Origin: Comamonadaceae bacterium
Lineage (GTDB): Bacteria > Pseudomonadota > Gammaproteobacteria > Burkholderiales > Burkholderiaceae_C
Assembly: GCA_027483665.1 (NCBI GenBank)
Contig: JAIXUC010000001.1
Location: 56,405-120,404, forward strand
Reading direction: 5' to 3'
Length of the DNA: 64,000 nucleotides
Numbering within the stretch: the stretch's first letter is position 1; every line of letters starts with the position of its first letter. Positions 42,313 to 55,352 of the stretch are shown one piece after another. The position numbers were made by a program, and so were the translations under genes. The notes below the pieces were generated by a model. That model was not told the DNA's origin. It saw nothing but the letters and a program-made list of their open reading frames with translations, and made no database searches.

Positions 42313-43986
42313 TCACCCGCCTTGGGAAGCCGGGCAGGTGCTGTAGGCCTCGCAGTGTTTCAAGAACTCACCCGGGTCGGGCTTCAGCAACCCCTCTTGC
42401 GTCATCAAATCAGCCACGGGCTGCGCCAGTTGTGCTGCAAGCTTTGCGTCTAGAAAAAGAGCTCGGCATCGCCTGGCCAAAACATCTGAGACAGTGAGCG
42501 CATACTCGCTGCGAACTGCAAAGCGGACCATCTGATCGGTGAGTCCAAATGAATTCGGTGGGATGCGCAATGGCTGATCGCCTGGAATGGCCTCGGATGG
42601 AAGCAGGTCTGGCTTCGACAGTTGCGTTACCCATGCCGCTTCGCTTCCGTACAGATGCAAACCCGGAGAAGCCGACAAAGGGTGTTCGGGTTGTCCTGGG
42701 CACGGGCTGCCGACGAGCGCCATACCCGCGGTGACGCCGGCGGGCCTTTTCGGCAGCAGGCCCTGCACCATGCATACATCGAGCACATCCTCTGCCATGG
42801 CTCGGTAGGTGGTCCACTTGCCACCAGTCACAGTGACCAGTTGTGAAGGCGAGATGCGCACGGTGTGCTCACGGCTGATGCTGCCCGTCGACGTGGCCTG
42901 AGCATCGGGGCGAACCAGTGGCCGAAGGCCCACCCACACGCTTTTCACGTCGGCACGCTGCGGTGCACGGGTCAAATAGCGTGCTGCTTCGCGCAAAACA
43001 AAGTCAATCTCTTGGGGCAGGGCCTCTGGCTCGCGCGGCGCGTTCGTTCGGGCCGTGTCTGTGGTGCCCAAAATGACCTTTCCCAACCAAGGCACGGCAA
43101 ACAACACCCGCCCATCTTGGGTGCGCGGAACCAACAGCGCTTCGGACCCCGGCCAGAAATGGCGGTCAACGACCAAATGAACGCCTTGACTCGGCCTCAC
43201 CATGGGCTCGGAGGGCAATGTCAGTTCATCCATTGCGCGCACCTCGTCCACCCAGACCCCGGTGGCATTGACGACGCAGCGGGCCTGCAGGCGAAACGTT
43301 TGGCCGCTGAAGCGCTCGCGCACTTGAACGCCAGTCACCGGCTGGATGGCGCCCTGACCGCTTGCAGCCGGCTCGCCGCCATGCAGCAAGCCAACGGCCG
43401 GGCAGTGATTCACCAGCAAAGCACCATGGACAGCTGCTGTTCGCGCCAGCGCCAACGCCAGACGCGCATCGTCAAACTGGCCATCCCAGTAACGCACCCC
43501 CCCCCTCAAGCCCTTGCGCTGCGCGTTCGGCAAGGCCAGCAGAGTCTCTTGGACACTCAGGGTTTCGGTGCGGCCCAGACCAGCGCGGCCAGCCAGCAAG
43601 TCGTAGGCCAGCAAACCGGCGCCATACCAAAGACGTTCCCACCAGCGGTAAGTGGGCATGACAAAGGGCAGAGGCTGCGCCAGATGCCGCGCATTGCGAA
43701 GCAGATTGGCACGCTCGGTAAGTGCCTCGCGTACCAACGACAAGTTGCCTTGCGCCAAGTAACGCACGCCACCATGAACCAGCTTGGTGGCCCGGGAAGA
43801 GGTGCCCTCTGCGAAGTCATGCGAGTCCACCAACACCACCGACAGGCCCCTGGCTGCTGCGTCCAGGGCCACGCCCAGGCCCGTCGCACCCCCGCCGATG
43901 ATCGCCAAGTCCCATGTTCGAGGCTCGGCCAAGCGCCGCAAGAGATCGCTGCGCAGTGTGGGCAAGGGCTCGGGCGTTGGAGTCAC
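42313..43986 (-). CDS. glpD: Aerobic glycerol-3-phosphate dehydrogenase
   Basis: FAD enzyme that oxidises glycerol-3-phosphate to dihydroxyacetone phosphate and passes electrons to quinone. The protein is 557 aa. N-terminal FAD motif [20 protein letters not shown], then [18 protein letters not shown]. The middle carries [16 protein letters not shown] and the C-terminal [21 protein letters not shown] block [18 protein letters not shown]. The GTG start overlaps the glpK stop (GTGA), so glpK and glpD are coupled. No glpF or glpR is adjacent. Confidence 0.96.
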   Translation of the reverse strand: MTPTPEPLPTLRSDLLRRLAEPRTWDLAIIGGGATGLGVALDAAARGLSVVLVDSHDFAEGTSSRATKLVHGGVRYLAQGNLSLVREALTERANLLRNARHLAQPLPFVMPTYRWWERLWYGAGLLAYDLLAGRAGLGRTETLSVQETLLALPNAQRKGLRGGVRYWDGQFDDARLALALARTAAVHGALLVNHCPAVGLLHGGEPAASGQGAIQPVTGVQVRERFSGQTFRLQARCVVNATGVWVDEVRAMDELTLPSEPMVRPSQGVHLVVDRHFWPGSEALLVPRTQDGRVLFAVPWLGKVILGTTDTARTNAPREPEALPQEIDFVLREAARYLTRAPQRADVKSVWVGLRPLVRPDAQATSTGSISREHTVRISPSQLVTVTGGKWTTYRAMAEDVLDVCMVQGLLPKRPAGVTAGMALVGSPCPGQPEHPLSASPGLHLYGSEAAWVTQLSKPDLLPSEAIPGDQPLRIPPNSFGLTDQMVRFAVRSEYALTVSDVLARRCRALFLDAKLAAQLAQPVADLMTQEGLLKPDPGEFLKHCEAYSTCPASQGG

Positions 43987-45515
43987 ACGGCGTCCTTCGG
44001 TGCCCAACGCAAAGCGCGTTGCACGGCTTCGCCCCAGCGCTCTCGACGCGCCTTTCGCCAGGCGTCGCTCAGGCGGGGCTCGAACCTGCGCTCGATCGCA
44101 TGGAGCGCAACCGGCTCTTCACCACTGCGCCAGACGCCTGTTGCCAGGCCCGCCAGCAATGCCGCGCCGAGTGCAGTGGTTTCGTGCATCTGGGGGCGCA
44201 AAACGGGCACACCCAGCAAGTCGGCTTGCAGTTGCATCAGCAAGTCGTTGCGGCATGCGCCGCCATCCACGCGCAGTTCTCGCAAGGCAATGCCGCTGTC
44301 AGCACGCATCGCTTCAAACACATCGGCCACCTGCAAGGCGATCGCCTCGAGCGCGGCGCGGGCAATGTGGGCTCGGGTGGTTCCACGGGTCATGCCAAGC
44401 AAGGCAGCGCGGGCGTGGCCGTCCCAGTGCGGCGTGCCCAGCCCGGCGAATGCGGGTACCAGGAAGACGTCACCGCTGTCGGGCACGCTGGCCGCTAGCG
44501 CCTCGACCTCGTGCGCCGAGCCGATGATGCCCAGACCGTCGCGCAGCCACTGCACCGTGGCACCAGCCATGAATACGGAACCTTCCAGGCAATAGGCGGT
44601 GCGCCTGGCTTGCCCCGGCGGTCCCTGCCAACCCACGGTTGCCAGCAAGCGATGCTGGCTGGGCACGGCAGTGGTTCCGGTGTTCATCAGCATAAAGCAG
44701 CCGGTGCCGTAGGTGTTCTTGGCCATTCCAGGCGACCAGCAGCCCTGCCCAAAGGTGGCCGCCTGCTGATCGCCTGCGACACCCGCAATCGGTATGGACG
44801 CGCCCAGCCAATCGGGGTGTACTTCACCCAGCACGCCGCAAGAGGGCACCACCTGCGGCAGTACGGCGGCGGGGATGTCGAACTGACGCAACAACCAGTC
44901 ATCCCACTGCAAGGTGTGCAGATTGAAGAGCATGGTGCGTGATGCGTTGCTGGCGTCGGTGACGTGCAATGCTGTGTTCGCGTCCATGCGCGGGCCAGCG
45001 CTCAGTTGCCAGATCAACCAACTGTCCACCGTACCAAAGGCCAATTCACCACGCTCTGCGCGCTGGCGTGCGCCCGGAATGTGGTCGAGCAGCCACTGCA
45101 ACTTGGTGGCCGAAAAGTAAGCATCGACCACCAAGCCGGTGTCGCGTTGAATGCGCGCCGCCTGGCCGCTGGCGTGCAGCGCATCGCAGGCTGCGGCGGT
45201 GCGCCGGTCTTGCCAGACGATGGCGCGCGACAAAGGCTGGCCGGTCGCGCGGTCCCACAGCAGGGTGGTTTCGCGCTGGTTGGTTATTCCCAGGGCTGTG
45301 ACCTCTGAGGCGCTGACGCCTTGCTGCTGCAGCACCGAGCGCATAGCGCCCAATTGCGAATGCCAGATATCCATGGCGTCGTGCTCGACCCAGCCCGGCT
45401 GTGGGAAGTGCTGCGTGAACGCTTGCTGGGCCACGCCTACTAGCTGCGCCTGGCCATCAAACAGAATCGCTCGTGAACTGGTGGTGCCCTGGTCGAGGGC
45501 CAGCAAGTAGGTCAT
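43983..45515 (-). CDS. glpK: Glycerol kinase
   Basis: Phosphorylates glycerol to glycerol-3-phosphate. The protein is 510 aa, starting [20 protein letters not shown], with [49 protein letters not shown] and the C-terminal [21 protein letters not shown], all FGGY-kinase signatures. It is the first gene of glpKD and is divergent from proC with only 51 bp between the starts. Confidence 0.98.
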   Translation of the reverse strand: MTYLLALDQGTTSSRAILFDGQAQLVGVAQQAFTQHFPQPGWVEHDAMDIWHSQLGAMRSVLQQQGVSASEVTALGITNQRETTLLWDRATGQPLSRAIVWQDRRTAAACDALHASGQAARIQRDTGLVVDAYFSATKLQWLLDHIPGARQRAERGELAFGTVDSWLIWQLSAGPRMDANTALHVTDASNASRTMLFNLHTLQWDDWLLRQFDIPAAVLPQVVPSCGVLGEVHPDWLGASIPIAGVAGDQQAATFGQGCWSPGMAKNTYGTGCFMLMNTGTTAVPSQHRLLATVGWQGPPGQARRTAYCLEGSVFMAGATVQWLRDGLGIIGSAHEVEALAASVPDSGDVFLVPAFAGLGTPHWDGHARAALLGMTRGTTRAHIARAALEAIALQVADVFEAMRADSGIALRELRVDGGACRNDLLMQLQADLLGVPVLRPQMHETTALGAALLAGLATGVWRSGEEPVALHAIERRFEPRLSDAWRKARRERWGEAVQRALRWAPKDAV

Positions 45516-45566
45516 GGTTCGAAGTTCAATAATCGTCGGATTGTCGTCACAAGCCTCGTCGAGCCC

Positions 45567-46445
45567 ATGTCCAAGACCGCCAACCAGACCCGCCCTCCCG
45601 AGCCCGCGCCAACGGGCATCAACAGCCCGCAAACGGTGGCCTTCATTGGCGGGGGCAACATGGCCAGCGCCATCATCGGCGGCTTGCTGCGCGAAGGCTG
45701 GTCGGCCCATCAACTGCTGGTCGTCGAGCCGCATGAACCAGCGCGAGCGCAATTGAAGGCCCATTTTGGCCTCGTCGCGCAAGGCGCAGCCGGTGCACAA
45801 CTGCAAGTGGCTGACATGGTCGTGTGGGCAGTCAAGCCGCAGAGCTTTGCGCAGGCCGCTGCTGCGGTGCAGCCCTGGACAAAGGACGCGCTGCACTTGA
45901 GCGTGGCCGCCGGCATTCGGGTGGCCTCTATCGCCCAATGGCTGGGCACGAACCGTGTGATCCGCACCATGCCCAACACACCTGCGCTCATTGGCCGTGG
46001 CATGACCGCGCTGTTTGCACCGGACGGTCTTTTGAACGCCGACCGACTGTGGGCGCAACAGGTGTTGCAAGCCAGCGGTGAGCTGCTGTGGGTGACCGAA
46101 GAAGCCCAGCTCGACGCCGTGACGGCGCTGTCAGGCTCCGGCCCTGCTTATGTGTTCTTTTTCCTGGAGGCCATGACCAAGGCTGGCGAGCAAATGGGTC
46201 TGTCGGCTGAACAGTCCAAGCAACTTGCGCTGGCCACCTTCGACGGCGCAACCGCTCTGGCCATGGCCAGCGACGAGTCGCCGGCGGTTCTGCGCGAGCG
46301 TGTCACTTCAAAGGGCGGGACGACTTTTGCTGCGCTCCAACACCTGCAAGAGTGCTCAGTGCAAGCCCACTTCATTGATGCCATGCTGCGGGCGCGCGAC
46401 CGCGCATCTGAAATGGCGGCGCAGTTTGCGCAAGAGCCCCGCTGA
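45567..46445 (+). CDS. proC: Pyrroline-5-carboxylate reductase
   Basis: Last step of proline synthesis. The protein is 292 aa. Rossmann motif [18 protein letters not shown] (about 24-41), RVMPNTP-like block [17 protein letters not shown], and the C-terminal signature [25 protein letters not shown]. The first 20 residues are a Pro/Thr-rich extension. A small CCGCC-TTGG-GGCGG hairpin with TTCT follows the stop and may end transcription. Confidence 0.97.
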   Translation: MSKTANQTRPPEPAPTGINSPQTVAFIGGGNMASAIIGGLLREGWSAHQLLVVEPHEPARAQLKAHFGLVAQGAAGAQLQVADMVVWAVKPQSFAQAAAAVQPWTKDALHLSVAAGIRVASIAQWLGTNRVIRTMPNTPALIGRGMTALFAPDGLLNADRLWAQQVLQASGELLWVTEEAQLDAVTALSGSGPAYVFFFLEAMTKAGEQMGLSAEQSKQLALATFDGATALAMASDESPAVLRERVTSKGGTTFAALQHLQECSVQAHFIDAMLRARDRASEMAAQFAQEPR

Positions 46446-46512
46446 ACCCGCCTTGGGGCGGTTCTGGCCAGCCAAATCAGATCAGATCAGTGGCCGTGAG
46501 CCCATCGATTCA

Positions 46513-47415
46513 TCACAGATAGCTCAACGCCACACCAGCAAACACCGTCGCACCCAACCAATGGTTCAGGCGAAAAGCGCGAAAGCAACCGGCTCGCGTT
46601 CGCTGGCGGATCAGCCAGAAATGCCAAACAGCTTGTGCTGCAGCAGCCAGCAAGGCCCATTCGAAGGGCCGGGCAAATGGCTGGCCGGGCAACACTTGCC
46701 ACAGCAGCAGCGCCCAGCACAACAGATAGGCCGCATAAAACGCCATCACCGCGGCCACATCCCAGCGCCCCAAGGTAAGCGCCGAGGTTTTGATGCCCAG
46801 ACGAACGTCATCGTCGCGGTCGACCATGGCGTACTCGGTGTCGTAGGCCAGCACCCAGAACAAGTTGCCCAACAGCAAGCCCCAGGCCAACGGCGGCAAC
46901 TCGGCCCGCGTCGCTGCGAAGGCCATCGGAATACCGAAGCTGAAAGCCACGCCCAGCACCGCTTGCGGCATGGCCAGCCAGCGCTTGGCGTAGGGATAGG
47001 CCACGGCCACGGCCAAAGCAGCGAATGACAACTGAATGGTCAAGGCGTTGGTGGTCAGCACCAACCCAAACGCAGCGATTGCCAGTACGGCGCCTACCGA
47101 CAAAGCAGCACGCACCGACAGCGCGCCGCGCGTGACGGGGCGCTGCGCGGTGCGCTTGACGTGGCGGTCGAAGTCGCGGTCAGCCACGTCGTTGATGCAG
47201 CAACCCGCGCTGCGCATCAAGATGGTCCCCAACAGGAACACCGCCAACAAATGCCAGCCGGGAAAGCCCTGCGCGCCCAGCCACAGTGCGCCAAGCGAGG
47301 GCCAAAGCAACAACAACCAACCCGCCGGCCGGTTCCAGCGGATCAGATCGAGCACAAGCCCACCACGTTGCCGCCAGCCCGAGGCTGGCGCAAGTGGCAA
47401 CGCGTCGCCGCTCAC
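46513..47415 (-). CDS. ubiA: 4-hydroxybenzoate octaprenyltransferase
   Basis: Integral membrane prenyltransferase of ubiquinone synthesis. The protein is 300 aa with eight or nine spans. First Asp motif [21 protein letters not shown] at about 75-95, second Asp region [20 protein letters not shown]. The GTG start overlaps the dps stop (GTGA), so it is read together with dps. Confidence 0.97.
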   Translation of the reverse strand: MSGDALPLAPASGWRQRGGLVLDLIRWNRPAGWLLLLWPSLGALWLGAQGFPGWHLLAVFLLGTILMRSAGCCINDVADRDFDRHVKRTAQRPVTRGALSVRAALSVGAVLAIAAFGLVLTTNALTIQLSFAALAVAVAYPYAKRWLAMPQAVLGVAFSFGIPMAFAATRAELPPLAWGLLLGNLFWVLAYDTEYAMVDRDDDVRLGIKTSALTLGRWDVAAVMAFYAAYLLCWALLLWQVLPGQPFARPFEWALLAAAAQAVWHFWLIRQRTRAGCFRAFRLNHWLGATVFAGVALSYL

Positions 47416-47975
47416 GCTTCCAGGAGCGATCGCAGCATCCAGGCTGCCTGCTCGTGAACGGTGAGGCGCTGGGTCAGCAAGTCTGCCGTGGGTTCGTCGC
47501 CCGCTTTGTCGGCCAGCGGGAAGAGGCTGCGAGCGGTGCGCGCCACAGCTTCGTGCCCCTGCACCAAGATGCGCACCATCTCGAGAGCCTTGGGTGGCAC
47601 AGCGGGTGCATCTGCGACGCTGGCGAGGCGACCGAACTGGGCGTAGGAGCCAGGTGCCGGGTGGCCCAGCGAGCGAATGCGCTCAGCGATGGGGTCGACC
47701 GCCATCCACAGTTCCGTGTATTGCGTCATGAACATGGTGTGCAAGGTGTTGAACATGGGCCCTGTCACGTTCCAGTGGAAGTTGTGCGTGGTCAGGTAGA
47801 GCGTGTAGGTGTCCGCCAAAACGCGGCTCAGGCCAGCTGCAATCGCTGCGCGGTCGCGCTCGTGAATGCCGATGTTGATGCCCATGCTGCCGCCAACAGA
47901 GGCCGCCTTGGTGGGGGCAGGCGCGCCGCCTTTGACAGTGGACTTTGCAGCAGACTTTGCTGAAGACTTCGCCAT
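47412..47975 (-). CDS. dps: DNA-binding ferritin-like protein Dps
   Basis: The protein is 187 aa. A Lys/Ala/Ser-rich N-terminal tail ([17 protein letters not shown]) suggests DNA binding. The Dps ferroxidase motif [22 protein letters not shown] and [12 protein letters not shown] follow. It stores iron and removes peroxide. It lies 34 bp after oxyR, in line with OxyR control of dps in many bacteria. Confidence 0.96.
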   Translation of the reverse strand: MAKSSAKSAAKSTVKGGAPAPTKAASVGGSMGINIGIHERDRAAIAAGLSRVLADTYTLYLTTHNFHWNVTGPMFNTLHTMFMTQYTELWMAVDPIAERIRSLGHPAPGSYAQFGRLASVADAPAVPPKALEMVRILVQGHEAVARTARSLFPLADKAGDEPTADLLTQRLTVHEQAAWMLRSLLEA

Positions 47976-48009
47976 GGTGTGAGCTCCTTGGGTGAACAAA
48001 AAATGGGCC

Positions 48010-48987
48010 TCAGGTGAGTAGCTTGACGCCATCGAGCTTGCAGGCATAAACCGCGTTGCGCAGGGCCGCAATAGCCTCGTAGCGCGTGAAGCTTCGCCGC
48101 CAAGCCAGCACCACACGGCGCATGGGTGGTGGGCCGCCGAGCGCGTCCGTGATGGGCAAATAGCGGATCAACTCATCGTCGGGGCGCATGCCTTTTTTGG
48201 CACGCGCGGGCCGTTCTTGCAGTGCCTCGGGCGGCACGCCCAGGCGAGGCACCAGCGTCACGCCCATGCCCGCTGCGACCATGTGCTTGATGGTCTCCAG
48301 CGAGGAGCCTTCGAAGCTCTTTCGAATGCCTTCTGCGTCACTGGAGAACCGTGCGAACTCGGGGCAGACCTCCAGCACGTGGTCGCGAAAGCAGTGCCCG
48401 CTGCCCAACAGCAACATGGTTTCTTGCTTCAGTTGCTCTGCGGTGATGCTCGACAGCCCAGCGAGTGGGTGTTGCGCAGGCAGTGCCGCCATAAAGGGTT
48501 CGTCGTAGAGGGGGGCGACAGCCAAGCCAGCGTCTGGAAAAGGCTCGGCCACGATGGCACAGTCGATGTCGCCGTTGCGCAGCATCTCCAGCAGCTTCAC
48601 GGTGAAGTTCTCTTGCAGCATCAAGGGCATTTGTGGCGTGCGGCGGATGGCCTCGCGCACCAGAGCTGGCAGCAAGTACGGGGCGATGGTGTAGATCACA
48701 CCCAAGCGCAAGGGGCCCGCCAGTGGGTCTTTGCCGCGCCGCGCAATTTCGCGAATGGCCGTTGCTTGCTCCAGAACGCTTTGGGCCTGGCGCACGATTT
48801 CTTGACCCAGCGCGGTGACGGATACCTCCGTGGCGCTGCGCTCGAAGAGCTTCACGTCCAACTCGTCTTCTAGTTTCTTGATGGCCACCGACAAGGTGGG
48901 TTGCGATACGTGACAGGCGTCGGCTGCACGACCGAAATGCTTTTCTCGGGCGACGGCCACGATGTACTTCAGTTCGGTGAGGGTCAT
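48010..48987 (-). CDS. oxyR: Peroxide-sensing LysR regulator OxyR
   Basis: The protein is 325 aa. N-terminal winged HTH ([37 protein letters not shown]). The redox pair Cys199 and Cys208 in [17 protein letters not shown] has the same numbering as in E. coli, so the disulfide switch is intact. The gene sits between recG (7-nt gap) and dps; OxyR beside recG is common in beta-proteobacteria. The C-terminus has an extra basic segment of about 20 residues. Confidence 0.97.
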   Translation of the reverse strand: MTLTELKYIVAVAREKHFGRAADACHVSQPTLSVAIKKLEDELDVKLFERSATEVSVTALGQEIVRQAQSVLEQATAIREIARRGKDPLAGPLRLGVIYTIAPYLLPALVREAIRRTPQMPLMLQENFTVKLLEMLRNGDIDCAIVAEPFPDAGLAVAPLYDEPFMAALPAQHPLAGLSSITAEQLKQETMLLLGSGHCFRDHVLEVCPEFARFSSDAEGIRKSFEGSSLETIKHMVAAGMGVTLVPRLGVPPEALQERPARAKKGMRPDDELIRYLPITDALGGPPPMRRVVLAWRRSFTRYEAIAALRNAVYACKLDGVKLLT

Positions 48988-48994
48988 GAGGTGC

Positions 48995-51160
48995 TCAGGC
49001 CTTGAGGAAGTCCGATTTTCCGCCCAACCAGCGCTCCACGTGCCGCTCGGCTGCGGCAGGGTCTTGCGCCAGCAACTGCGGGGCGAGGTGGCGGGCCCAT
49101 TCCAGCAACGCGCTGTCGGTGGATAAATCGGCAAATCGCAGCAGCGCTGCACCCGATTGGCGTGCGCCCAAAAACTCGCCCGGGCCTCGGATGTCGAGGT
49201 CGCGTTGCGCAATCTCAAAGCCGTCGTGGGTTTGCGCCATGGCGCGCAGGCGCTCCTTGGCGTGGGGGCTGAGCCGTGCACCATCGGTTGCGCCATAGAG
49301 CAACACGCAGGCCGAAGCCGCCGCACCGCGCCCCACGCGCCCGCGCAACTGGTGCAACTGGCTCAAACCAAAACGCTCGGCGTGCTCAATGACCATCAGC
49401 GATGCATTGGGCACATCCACACCCACCTCAATGACGGTGGTGCTGACCAACAAATGAATGGCCCCTTGCACAAAGGCTTGCATCACCGCCTTCTTTTCAG
49501 CAACCGGCAGCCGCGCATGCAGCAATCCCACTTGCGCGGGCGCACCGCCGGGGGCCATGACACCCGCCAGCTCTTCAACCAGCGCAGCGTGCGTGTCGGT
49601 GGCGTTGCGCAAGTCGAGCGACTCGCTCTCTTCAATCAAGGGGCACACCCAGTACACCTGTCGCCCGGCCTCAATTTGTGCGCGGATGCGAGCCACCACC
49701 TCCTCGCGCCGCTCGTTGGCAACCAGTTTGGTCAGCACCGGGGTGCGCCCGGGGGGCAATTCGTCGATGGTGGAGACATCCAGATCGGCATAGGCCGTCA
49801 TGGCCAGGGTGCGCGGGATGGGCGTGGCGGTCATCATCAAAAGGTGCGGCTCCTGGCCTACAGCGGCCATCTTTTGGCGCAAGGCTAGCCGCTGCGCCAC
49901 GCCAAATCGGTGCTGCTCGTCGATGACGGCCAGCCCCAAGCGAGCAAAGACCACTTTGTCTTGAATGACCGCGTGCGTGCCCACCACCAAAGCGGCTTCG
50001 CCGCGAGCCACCGCCTCGGTCGCCTCGCGCTTGTCGCGCGCCCGCAGGCTGCCGGTGAGCCAGGCGATGCGCAAGCCACGCGGAGCCAGCAACGGCTCGA
50101 TCCAACCCACCAGCTTGCGAAAGTGTTGCTCTGCCAAGATCTCGGTGGGCGCCATCAACGCGCACTGCCAGCCGCTGTCGATGCAGCGCGCCGCAGCCAG
50201 TGCGGCCACCACGGTTTTGCCAGAGCCCACGTCGCCCTGCAGCAGCCGGTGCATGGGAATGGCGCGCCCCATGTCGGCCTCGATCTCGGCACACACGCGC
50301 TGCTGCGCTTTGGTGAGTGCGAAAGGCAAGGTGCGCTGCAGACCCACATGCACACCAGGGCTCAGCCCCGGCCCGTGCGCCTCGGCCGCGCCAGCGCCCG
50401 AGAGCACTGGGGCCCGCAGCTCCTGGCGCTGCTGGCGCGCTCGAGATTGCGACAACTGCTGCGCCAACAACTCTTCGGCTTTCAAGCGTTGCCAAGCGGG
50501 GTGCTGCCGGTCCTCCAGATCGGCCACGGAGCAATCGGCTGGCGGCTGGTGCAGGAGCGTGAGCGCCTGGCGCAGTGTCCAGGCAGCGCTGCCATTGCCC
50601 TGCCGCGGCCAGACACCCGGGGCGAGCGTGTCATCCAAGTCAGCCAGGGCCAAACCACGCAGCACCGCGCGGCGCAAGGTGGGCTGGGCCAAACCAGCCA
50701 CGGTGGGGTAGACCGGCGTGAGCGTGGTCGGCAAGGCCGTGTTGGCCGATCGCACCACGGGATGCAGCGCGGTCCAGCCACTGAGGCCACCGCGGAATTC
50801 GCCACGCGCTCGCACGCGCGCGCCCACGCCAAGTGCTTTTTGCTGCGATGGATAGAAATTGAAGAAGCGCAACAGACAGGTGTCGCTGCCATCGTCCAGC
50901 GTCACCAGCAGCTGGCGGCGCGGTCGGTAGACCACTTCGCAAGCCGTTACCGTGGCCTCAATCTGCGCCGACTCGCCATCGTGCAGGCTGGCCAGCTGCA
51001 CCACGCGCGTTTCGTCTTCATAGCGCAGCGGCAGGTGCAGTGCCAGGTCGATGTCACGCAACAGGCCCAAACGCGCCAACGCCTTGTCAAGCGGCGAGCG
51101 TGTCGGTGGCGAACCCGACGCGTTGCTGTCGCGCGGTGGTAATTCGGGCTTGGACAGCAT
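48995..51160 (-). CDS. recG: ATP-dependent DNA helicase RecG
   Basis: Remodels stalled replication forks and Holliday junctions. The protein is 721 aa. An OB-fold wedge domain (about 50-170) precedes the helicase core with Walker A LLQGDVGSGKTVVA, Walker B VIDEQHRFG, motif III MTATPIPRTLAMT and motif VI QLRGRVGRG. The C-terminal TRG segment ends the protein. It is divergent from queA (92 bp) and leads into oxyR. Confidence 0.98.
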   Translation of the reverse strand: MLSKPELPPRDSNASGSPPTRSPLDKALARLGLLRDIDLALHLPLRYEDETRVVQLASLHDGESAQIEATVTACEVVYRPRRQLLVTLDDGSDTCLLRFFNFYPSQQKALGVGARVRARGEFRGGLSGWTALHPVVRSANTALPTTLTPVYPTVAGLAQPTLRRAVLRGLALADLDDTLAPGVWPRQGNGSAAWTLRQALTLLHQPPADCSVADLEDRQHPAWQRLKAEELLAQQLSQSRARQQRQELRAPVLSGAGAAEAHGPGLSPGVHVGLQRTLPFALTKAQQRVCAEIEADMGRAIPMHRLLQGDVGSGKTVVAALAAARCIDSGWQCALMAPTEILAEQHFRKLVGWIEPLLAPRGLRIAWLTGSLRARDKREATEAVARGEAALVVGTHAVIQDKVVFARLGLAVIDEQHRFGVAQRLALRQKMAAVGQEPHLLMMTATPIPRTLAMTAYADLDVSTIDELPPGRTPVLTKLVANERREEVVARIRAQIEAGRQVYWVCPLIEESESLDLRNATDTHAALVEELAGVMAPGGAPAQVGLLHARLPVAEKKAVMQAFVQGAIHLLVSTTVIEVGVDVPNASLMVIEHAERFGLSQLHQLRGRVGRGAAASACVLLYGATDGARLSPHAKERLRAMAQTHDGFEIAQRDLDIRGPGEFLGARQSGAALLRFADLSTDSALLEWARHLAPQLLAQDPAAAERHVERWLGGKSDFLKA

Positions 51161-51252
51161 GTGAGAATTCTGCCCGCCTCTCCGCTCGGTACAGAGCGGG
51201 CCGGCTCAATCCACACCCTTCACTTGGAACGGGCCCGTCCGGCCCTCAAGAC

Positions 51253-53521
<2,269 letters not shown>

Positions 53522-53586
53522 GTGCCTGACCGGGTGTGCTGGGCCAAGCACCTGCAGGTGGCTTGCGCTCCATCGATGATTTGTTG

Positions 53587-53616
53587 TTGAACAAACCCCC
53601 CTTCGGCGCATAGACT
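53587..53616 (+). promoter_or_regulatory. Possible sigma70 promoter of the chemoreceptor gene
   Basis: TTGAAC (53587-53592) and TAGACT (53611-53616) are 18 bp apart, about 84 bp before the ATG. No sigma28-type flagellar promoter was seen. Confidence 0.4.
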
Positions 53617-53699
53617 AACTACACCTGTGACGGCCCAAGACCGCCTCCGCCATTTGACGGCCGGGTCAGCCAAGGCCGGTCGCGCAGAGGAGACGGTCG

Positions 53700-55340
53700 A
53701 TGCTGGCGAATCTGAGCGTGCGGCGCAAGCTGCTGGCCTTTAGCTTGTTGGGCCTGTTGTTTCTGGCGGTGGTCGGCGGCGCAGGCAGCCTTGCTCTGTT
53801 CAAGGTGTCGGCCATCCAGGAAGACATCGTTCGGCACAGCCGGGCGCTGCAAAACCAGATGCTCGCAGACATGATGCATGACGCCCTGCGCGGCGATGTG
53901 CTGTCTGCGCTGCGGGCCGGGCAGAGACAGTCTGCCGATGAATTCAAAGACGTGAAAGCCGCACTGGCTGACCATGTCCAGACGTTTCAAGACGCGCTGG
54001 CCACGCTGGAAGAGCTGCAACTGGGTGCCGACGTCGAGCGCGCGGTGCAAGACGTCAAGCCTGCACTGTCCGGCTACGTGAGCAGCGCCCAGTCCATCGT
54101 GGCCACGGCACAAACAGACGCCGCCGCTGCAGAGCAGCAGTACCCGCAGTTCCTCAAAGCCTTCGAAGAGCTCGAAGATCGCATGGAACAGCTCACAGAA
54201 ATCATTTCTCAGCGGATTGCCGCGGTCGAAGCCAGCAGTGGCGAGGCCTCGCGCCAAGCCCAGTGGATCATCGGCTTCGCCGCACTGGTGGGTGGGATGG
54301 TCTTTTACTGGTTCGGGCGATTGATCAGCCAGTCCGTCGTCGGGCCCGTGACCACGGCTGCGAAAGTGGCCAACCGCATCGCGCAGGGCGATCTGTCGCA
54401 TCAATTCAATCCCAAGGGAACGGATGAACTGGGGCAACTGCTGCGGTCTTTGGGCACCATGCAAGACGCCTTGCGGCAGCTGGTCTCCCAGGTGCGTGAG
54501 GGGGTCAACGAGGTGGACGTGGCCGCCGAGCAAATTGCCAGCGCCAACCGTGACTTGAGCGCGCGCACCGAGGCGCAGGCCAGCTCTTTGGAGCAAACCG
54601 CTGCCGCCATGGAGCAGCTCAGCGGGACGGTGCAACACAACGCGGGCAGTGCCACCACCGCCAACCAGCTGGCCAGCCAAGCCTCTGGTGTGGCCACTGA
54701 CGGCGGGCAGGTGGTGGCCGATGTGGTGAAAACCATGCACGGCATCAACGAGGCCTCGCGCAAGATCGCAGACATCATCGGCGTCATCGACGGCATCGCC
54801 TTCCAGACCAACATCTTGGCGCTGAACGCTGCGGTTGAAGCCGCCAGAGCCGGCGATCAGGGGCGCGGCTTTGCTGTGGTGGCCAGCGAGGTGCGGGCCT
54901 TGGCGGGCCGCAGTGCCGAGGCGGCACGCGAAATCAAAGCCCTCATTGCGACCAGCGTGGAGCGTGTGGAAGTCGGCTCGAATCTGGTGGACCGAGCGGG
55001 TCAGTCCATGGACCAGGTGGTGACTTCCATCCGCCGCGTGACCGACATCGTGGGCGAGATCAGCTCGGCCAGTGCTGAGCAAAGCGAGGGCGTGGCGCAG
55101 GTGAATCAGGCGGTCTCGCAGCTCGACCAAACCACCCAGCAAAACGCGGCTTTGGTCGAGCAGACCGCGGCTGCCGCTGACAGCCTCAGCGCGCAAGCCC
55201 GACAGTTGGTGGCGGCGGTCGCCATGTTCAAACTCGATGCCACGGCGCAGGGTTCGCCGTCTGCCGCTCAGACCAGCCCCAGCAGAGCTTCGAGCTCAAG
55301 CGGCCAAGCACGACAGACACCGCGCTTGGGCAACGACTAA
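53700..55340 (+). CDS. Methyl-accepting chemotaxis protein
   Basis: The protein is 546 aa. First span about 10-32, a periplasmic helical-bundle sensor domain (35-188), second span 189-207, a HAMP domain (208-260) and the methyl-accepting domain with signalling tip [21 protein letters not shown]. The sensor is mostly helices rich in Ala, Gln and Glu, the 4HB type. There is no C-terminal CheR-docking pentapeptide; the end is a Ser/Gln-rich tail. It stands alone, without che genes, so it is an orphan receptor feeding a distant array. Confidence 0.95.
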   Translation: MLANLSVRRKLLAFSLLGLLFLAVVGGAGSLALFKVSAIQEDIVRHSRALQNQMLADMMHDALRGDVLSALRAGQRQSADEFKDVKAALADHVQTFQDALATLEELQLGADVERAVQDVKPALSGYVSSAQSIVATAQTDAAAAEQQYPQFLKAFEELEDRMEQLTEIISQRIAAVEASSGEASRQAQWIIGFAALVGGMVFYWFGRLISQSVVGPVTTAAKVANRIAQGDLSHQFNPKGTDELGQLLRSLGTMQDALRQLVSQVREGVNEVDVAAEQIASANRDLSARTEAQASSLEQTAAAMEQLSGTVQHNAGSATTANQLASQASGVATDGGQVVADVVKTMHGINEASRKIADIIGVIDGIAFQTNILALNAAVEAARAGDQGRGFAVVASEVRALAGRSAEAAREIKALIATSVERVEVGSNLVDRAGQSMDQVVTSIRRVTDIVGEISSASAEQSEGVAQVNQAVSQLDQTTQQNAALVEQTAAAADSLSAQARQLVAAVAMFKLDATAQGSPSAAQTSPSRASSSSGQARQTPRLGND

Positions 55341-55352
55341 CGGGCCTTGGCC

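Noticed and set aside
42865..44595. A 576-codon plus-strand frame opposite glpD/glpK
   Set aside because: It crosses the junction of two real genes and shows no family motif.
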